Source: Bacteroides sp.
Lineage (GTDB): Bacteria; Bacteroidota; Bacteroidia; Bacteroidales; Bacteroidaceae
Length of the DNA: 64,000 nt
Assembly: GCF_028690125.1 (NCBI RefSeq)
Contig: NZ_JAQVBV010000006.1
Coordinates: forward strand, 152,239-216,238
Direction of reading: 5' to 3'
This document shows positions 61,001 through 64,000 of the stretch, piece after piece. Both the position numbers and the translations under genes were made by a program. How positions within the stretch are numbered: the stretch's first letter is position 1; each line of letters starts with the position of its first letter. A model generated the notes under the pieces. The model saw only the letters and a list, made by a program, of their open reading frames with translations, was not told the origin of the DNA and searched no databases.

Positions 61001-63620
61001 TCAGAGCCAAAAAGATTGCGTATGGATGCTGAAACAGAACGGCGGTGGCATTTGCGATCACGAGGTCGGGACGGGTAAAACGCTGATTATGAGCCTTGCG
61101 GCACAAGAAATGAAGCGGCTGGGATTGGCGCATAAACCGATGATAATCGGGCTGAAAGCCAACGTCGGGGAGATTGCCGAGTGTTACCGCACGGCGTACC
61201 CCAATGCTAAAATTCTCTACGCCACCGAAAAGGATTTTGAACCGAAAAATCGTGTCAAGTTCTTTAATAATATCAAGAACAATAACTGGGATTGTGTGAT
61301 AATGTCGCACGACCAGTTCGGCAAGATACCCCAGCCGACCGATATTCAACAGGAGATTTTACAGAAAGAGCTGGATTCGGTGGAGGAAAATTTGGAGGTA
61401 CTCAAATCGCAAGGCAAGGAGGTTTCACGGGGTATGCTCAAAGGGTTGGAAAAACGAAAAATCAACCTGACCGCCAAACTCGAAAAGGTGGAACACGAGA
61501 TAAATTCCCGTACCGATGACGTGGTGGATTTTAAGCAAATGGGTATCGACCACCTATTTGTTGATGAGAGCCACCAGTTCAAGAACCTTACCTTTAACAC
61601 TCGCCACGACCGTGTGGCGGGGTTGGGTAATAGTGAGGGAAGCCAAAAGGCACTCAATATGCTGTTCGCCCTGCGTACTATTCAGGAGCGGACAGGCAAG
61701 GATTTGGGGGCTACATTCCTGTCGGGAACAACTATCTCCAATTCGCTCACGGAGCTGTATCTGCTCTTTAAATACCTCCGCCCGAAAGAGCTGGAACGGC
61801 AAAATATCAACTGCTTCGATGCGTGGGCAGCCATCTTTGCCAAGAAGACCACCGACTTTGAGTTTTCGGTAACGAACAACATTGTGCAGAAAGAGCGGTT
61901 TCGCTACTTTATCAAAGTGCCGGAATTGGCGGCATTCTATAACGAGATTACCGACTACCGTACCGCCGAAGATGTGGGCGTGGATAGACCAAACAAGAAC
62001 GAGATACTGCACAATATTCCACCCACCCCACAGCAGGCGGAATTTATCGAGAAGTTGATGCAGTTTGCCCAAACGGGCGATGCCACTATATTGGGGCGTG
62101 GGAAACTCTCGGAGTCGGAAGAGAAAGCAAAAATGCTCATCGCCACCGATTATGCCCGCAAGATGGCGCTGGATATGCGGATGATTGATAAAGAGAAGTA
62201 CGAAGACCATCCCGACAACAAAGCATCGCATTGTGCCGCCAAGATAGCGGAGTATTATAAAAAGTATGACAGCCAGAAGGGAAGTCAGTTCGTTTTCTCG
62301 GATTTGGGGACGTATCAACCCGGTCAGTGGAGCGTGTATAGCGAGATTAAACGTAAATTGATTGAAGATTACGGTATTCCGGCAAACGAGATACGGTTTA
62401 TTCAGGAGTGCAAGACCGAAAAGGCACGCAAGGCAGTGATTGCGGCGATGAACGAGGGAAAAGTACGGGTATTGTTCGGCTCGACGAGTATGCTCGGAAC
62501 GGGTGTAAACGCACAGAAAAGGGCGGTTGCGATCCATCATCTCGACACCCCTTGGCGACCGTCCGACCTCTCGCAACGGGACGGGCGTGCGGTCAGAAAA
62601 GGCAACGAGATTGCGAAACTCTATGCCGACAATAAAGTGGATGTGACTATTTATGCGGTTGAAAAATCGCTGGATAGCTACAAATTCAATTTGTTGCACT
62701 GCAAACAGACCTTTATCTCTCAGCTCAAAAGCGGAGCGATGGGGGCACGTACCATTGACGAGGGGGCAATGGATGAAAAATCGGGTATGAACTTTTCCGA
62801 ATATATGGCTATCCTTTCGGGCAATACCGATATATTGGACAAGGCACGGTTAGACAAGCGGGTTGCTGCATTGGAGGGTGAGCGAAAGAGCTTTTACAAG
62901 GACAAAAGCAGCTCGGTACATAAATTGGAGTCGCATACTAAAATATTGGAGAGCAACAACGAGCGTATCGCCAATCATACTGCCGACTATGCCGCTTTTA
63001 CTTCACGGGCACAGACCGATGAAGATGGCTACCACCGTAATTTGGTGCGGTTGGATGGATTGACCGCTACCGACGTGAAAAGTGTCGGAGCCAAGTTGCA
63101 GGAGATTGCCAAGAATGCCACTACCGGAGGTCAGCATTTGCCGATTGGCGAGTTATACGGATTCCCGATTTTGGTTAAGACCGAAAGTGCTATCCGTGAA
63201 GGTGTGGAGGTAAAGCAGAACCGTTTTTTTATTGAGGGAGCATACAAGTACAGCCACAACAACGGTCAGTTGGCGATGTCCGACCACAAGGCGGCAGCAA
63301 CAAGTTTTCTGAATGCGTTGGAGCGTATTCCCAAGCAGATTGAGCAACTTCAAGCCGAGAACGCTAAATTGGAAAAGGATTTACCGACCCTGCGTGAAAT
63401 TGTCGGTGGTACGTGGAAAAAGGAAGATGAGTTGAAACAACTTAAATCCGAAGTGGCGGCTCTGGAACGGAAAATCCAATTGACGCTCTTACCACTTAGT
63501 AATGAGAAAATGGAACAGAAGCAAGGAGCGACTACTCCAACTAACAAGAATGAATTTCCTGCAATGATTATTCCTCCAAAACTACCCACAACTGAAACAA
63601 ACAAAGGTTTCAAAATCTAA
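58050..63620 (+). CDS. Giant DNA methylase-helicase of the conjugative element
   Basis: Protein of 1856 residues. N-terminal N6-adenine-methylase-like domain: [23 protein letters not shown] motif [13 protein letters not shown] (131-139) and NIPFGD (196-201), a variant of the NPPY motif. Residues 370-620 are a Gln/Glu-rich linker; about 620-960 holds DUF3945-like and other conserved regions. The C-terminal half is an SNF2-type helicase: EVGTGKT (1005-1011), DESHQFKN (1172), [19 protein letters not shown], and motif [15 protein letters not shown] (1509). A coiled coil ends the protein. Found in most Bacteroides ICEs; proposed to protect or process the DNA during transfer. NIPFG might reduce methylation. 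Confidence 0.9.
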   Translation: MAFNRKAKLRDNIEAIRTVFTLEKERRAATPEEREILSRYCGFGGLKCILNPAADLMDSVQWAKSDRELFPMTAELHRLIREHSADEKEYKRYFDSLKSSVLTAFYTPPEIVSALADTLHANGITPARLLDPSAGQGVFISAFGQHAPQAEVMAFDKDLLTGKLLSHLYPQHKVRGEGFERIEKPFTNYFDVATSNIPFGDVAVFDPEFTGAADYPRRTASKTIHNYFFLKGLDAVRDGGIVAFITSQGVMNAREGAIRMEMLKRADLVSAIRLPNNLFVDSANTEVGSDLIILQKNENKQGISETDKLFANSTPDASGITTSNYFQHHPQQIVRTQEKLDTDPYGKPAMVYLHDGGLSGIAQDMRQILSTDFSQRLNVDLYKGIKPPQREQVAPPVVVQQEPAKKEEKPEITPPVMDLYDLFNLSQEERQLAQRGLKKKPTAKQGKRSAPVSRTLFDQPVAEAKVVEPPIDPDAVYAAIDWDENPPINGFYEAMMNLGAERRAQLRQENITAGQNRQSDTVQNQPQKPVYPVANGFEEEHRRRYERHQQEVKEQEEAEKIEAELMKPRPLMQKLEPHHKEGAMVADGNQVGYLKGITRYGATFHPLKLDKAQQEKAELYIAMRDSYERLYTYEATMHQENKPERAALNATYDQFVERYGHLNEKANVKFLLMDASGRDMLSLERTENGQFIKADIFDRPVAFSLNEITHVDTPQEALSASLNRYGVVKFDYMESLCDSSREEIFDQLKGRIFFNPLVNNYEIKDRFVAGNVVEKMEQISRWANNNEGHERMSEVDASLAALQEAMPRPITFDELDFNMGERWIPTGMYTAYAKHLFGTDVSISYSESIDEYSVKCGSKNAKVLDQYAVQGYYRTYDGINLLKHALVNTVPDITKSGGKDADGREIKVRDSEAIQLANSKIDEIRNGFSDWLREQSPEFQQRLADMYNRKFNCFVRPTYDGSHQEFPGLDLKALESKYGISSVYQSQKDCVWMLKQNGGGICDHEVGTGKTLIMSLAAQEMKRLGLAHKPMIIGLKANVGEIAECYRTAYPNAKILYATEKDFEPKNRVKFFNNIKNNNWDCVIMSHDQFGKIPQPTDIQQEILQKELDSVEENLEVLKSQGKEVSRGMLKGLEKRKINLTAKLEKVEHEINSRTDDVVDFKQMGIDHLFVDESHQFKNLTFNTRHDRVAGLGNSEGSQKALNMLFALRTIQERTGKDLGATFLSGTTISNSLTELYLLFKYLRPKELERQNINCFDAWAAIFAKKTTDFEFSVTNNIVQKERFRYFIKVPELAAFYNEITDYRTAEDVGVDRPNKNEILHNIPPTPQQAEFIEKLMQFAQTGDATILGRGKLSESEEKAKMLIATDYARKMALDMRMIDKEKYEDHPDNKASHCAAKIAEYYKKYDSQKGSQFVFSDLGTYQPGQWSVYSEIKRKLIEDYGIPANEIRFIQECKTEKARKAVIAAMNEGKVRVLFGSTSMLGTGVNAQKRAVAIHHLDTPWRPSDLSQRDGRAVRKGNEIAKLYADNKVDVTIYAVEKSLDSYKFNLLHCKQTFISQLKSGAMGARTIDEGAMDEKSGMNFSEYMAILSGNTDILDKARLDKRVAALEGERKSFYKDKSSSVHKLESHTKILESNNERIANHTADYAAFTSRAQTDEDGYHRNLVRLDGLTATDVKSVGAKLQEIAKNATTGGQHLPIGELYGFPILVKTESAIREGVEVKQNRFFIEGAYKYSHNNGQLAMSDHKAAATSFLNALERIPKQIEQLQAENAKLEKDLPTLREIVGGTWKKEDELKQLKSEVAALERKIQLTLLPLSNEKMEQKQGATTPTNKNEFPAMIIPPKLPTTETNKGFKI

Positions 63621-63651
63621 AGTGATTGTAGCTTTACAGTTATGACTTGTG

Positions 63652-63682
63652 CCCCAAAAGTTTTTATTTTCAGCTTTTGGGG
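63652..63682. terminator. Hairpin between the methylase-helicase and ATPase genes
   Basis: CCCCAAAAG (63652-63660) pairs exactly with CTTTTGGGG (63674-63682), 13-base T-rich loop. No T-run follows, so termination is not certain. Confidence 0.5.
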
Positions 63683-63698
63683 TATACTTCATTCTGTT

Positions 63699-63733
63699 TG
63701 CAACTAAGTTGCAGGGCATTATGGTTACTTTTG
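63699..63733 (+). promoter_or_regulatory. Promoter and palindromic operator of the metal ATPase
   Basis: TACTTTTG (63726-63733) is a good -7 box. Just upstream TGCAACTAAGTTGCA (63699-63713) is a perfect palindrome of 6-bp arms around TAA, placed over the -33 region. Its form (TGCAACT-AGTTGCA) resembles sites of Fur-family metal repressors; this is inference. Confidence 0.6.
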
Positions 63734-63758
63734 CGATATAATTTTAATATTACTATAT

Positions 63759-64000
63759 ATGGGACAGTGTAATTGTAAGGCAGAAATAAATATAGATAAT
63801 AGAATTTGTGTAAACGAGAAGTCTATTATTGCGGAGTATTGGCGACCACTTCTCTCTTTAGTGATGATTCTGGTTGGAAGCGGTATAAATGCCATGAATG
63901 TTCAACTCTTCCAAAATGAATATATTTCATTGGTATGGTATATTTTGGCATATATTCCTGTGGGCTTACCCGTAATGATTGAGGCGTGGAAAAGTATCCT
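63759..64000 (+). CDS. Heavy-metal P-type ATPase, N-terminal part (runs off window)
   Basis: The ATG at 63759 opens MGQCNCKAEINIDNRICVNE, then a first transmembrane region WRPLLSLVMILVGSGINAMN and a second SLVWYILAYIPVGLPVMIEAW, the usual TM-A/TM-B pair of P1B-type metal exporters (Zn/Cd/Co/Pb group). There is no complete N-terminal metal-binding domain; the Cys-x-Cys at residues 4-6 may play that part. The catalytic DKTGT lies outside the window. Probably cargo of the mobile element. Confidence 0.75.
   Translation, partial: MGQCNCKAEINIDNRICVNEKSIIAEYWRPLLSLVMILVGSGINAMNVQLFQNEYISLVWYILAYIPVGLPVMIEAWKSI

Overview
The window looks like a chromosomal segment of a gut Bacteroides species. Signs of this are heparin lyase I, a SusC/SusD locus, the men operon, an OxyR/Dps pair, NigD- and PepSY-like lipoproteins, and promoters of the Bacteroides type (-33 TTTG, -7 TAnnTTTG) rather than -35/-10 boxes. 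Host genes are AT-rich; the right-hand mobile region from about 53.0 kb is clearly more GC-rich. The species cannot be fixed from sequence alone.

Layout. 0-11.5 kb: the 3' part of heparin lyase I, two PepSY-like proteins, hexokinase, pirin with a decayed MBL-fold hydrolase behind it, a sigma-region-4-like protein, then sdaA, corA and mutS2. 11.6-15.0 kb: a tRNA-Ser(TGA) followed by a graveyard: an aldo/keto reductase fragment, a 45-bp duplicated element on both sides of an SDR/DUF2867 gene, a palindrome and a truncated archaeal-type ATPase. 15.0-19.3 kb: a seven-gene arsenical-resistance operon on the minus strand, in transcription order arsR, arsE, arsF, arsG, arsC, acr3, arsP. Its ArsC has lost the nucleophilic cysteine (now Tyr). 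20.5-29.2 kb: a SusCD-type locus (PHP phosphodiesterase, TIG/NHL lipoprotein, SusC, SusD, DUF1735-like lipoprotein). 29.3-32.4 kb: rlmF, a GH33 sialidase and DUF488. 32.4-39.6 kb: a HAD-hotdog fusion followed by menF-menD-menB-menC-menE. 39.7-41.3 kb: dps and oxyR, divergent. 41.4-45.2 kb: NigD-like lipoprotein, ECF sigma factor with a TM/beta-barrel partner, glycerophosphodiesterase. 45.2-49.0 kb: a long gap with a possible small RNA, then pflA and pflB.

At 49.27 kb an identical second tRNA-Ser(TGA) is followed by an element that looks integrated at the tRNA 3' end: four copies of CGTTACAG, a tyrosine integrase of the IntDOT type (Ser where Arg I is expected), a RhuM-like protein, an orphan phosphoribosyltransferase, two HTH proteins, a DUF4099/DUF3945 protein, a small membrane protein, topoisomerase III, DUF1896 and a 1856-residue methylase-helicase. 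The window ends inside a metal P-type ATPase gene, probably cargo, whose promoter has a TGCAACTAAGTTGCA palindrome. The other end of the element is outside the window.

The observations I rate highest are the Cys-to-Tyr ArsC inside an otherwise complete organoarsenical operon with two matching operators, the HAD-hotdog fusion leading the menaquinone operon, the exact 13-mer CCACTAAAATCCA before topB and the DUF1896 gene, and the orphan phosphoribosyltransferase in the mobile element. I did not find a system that I can call wholly new with confidence.
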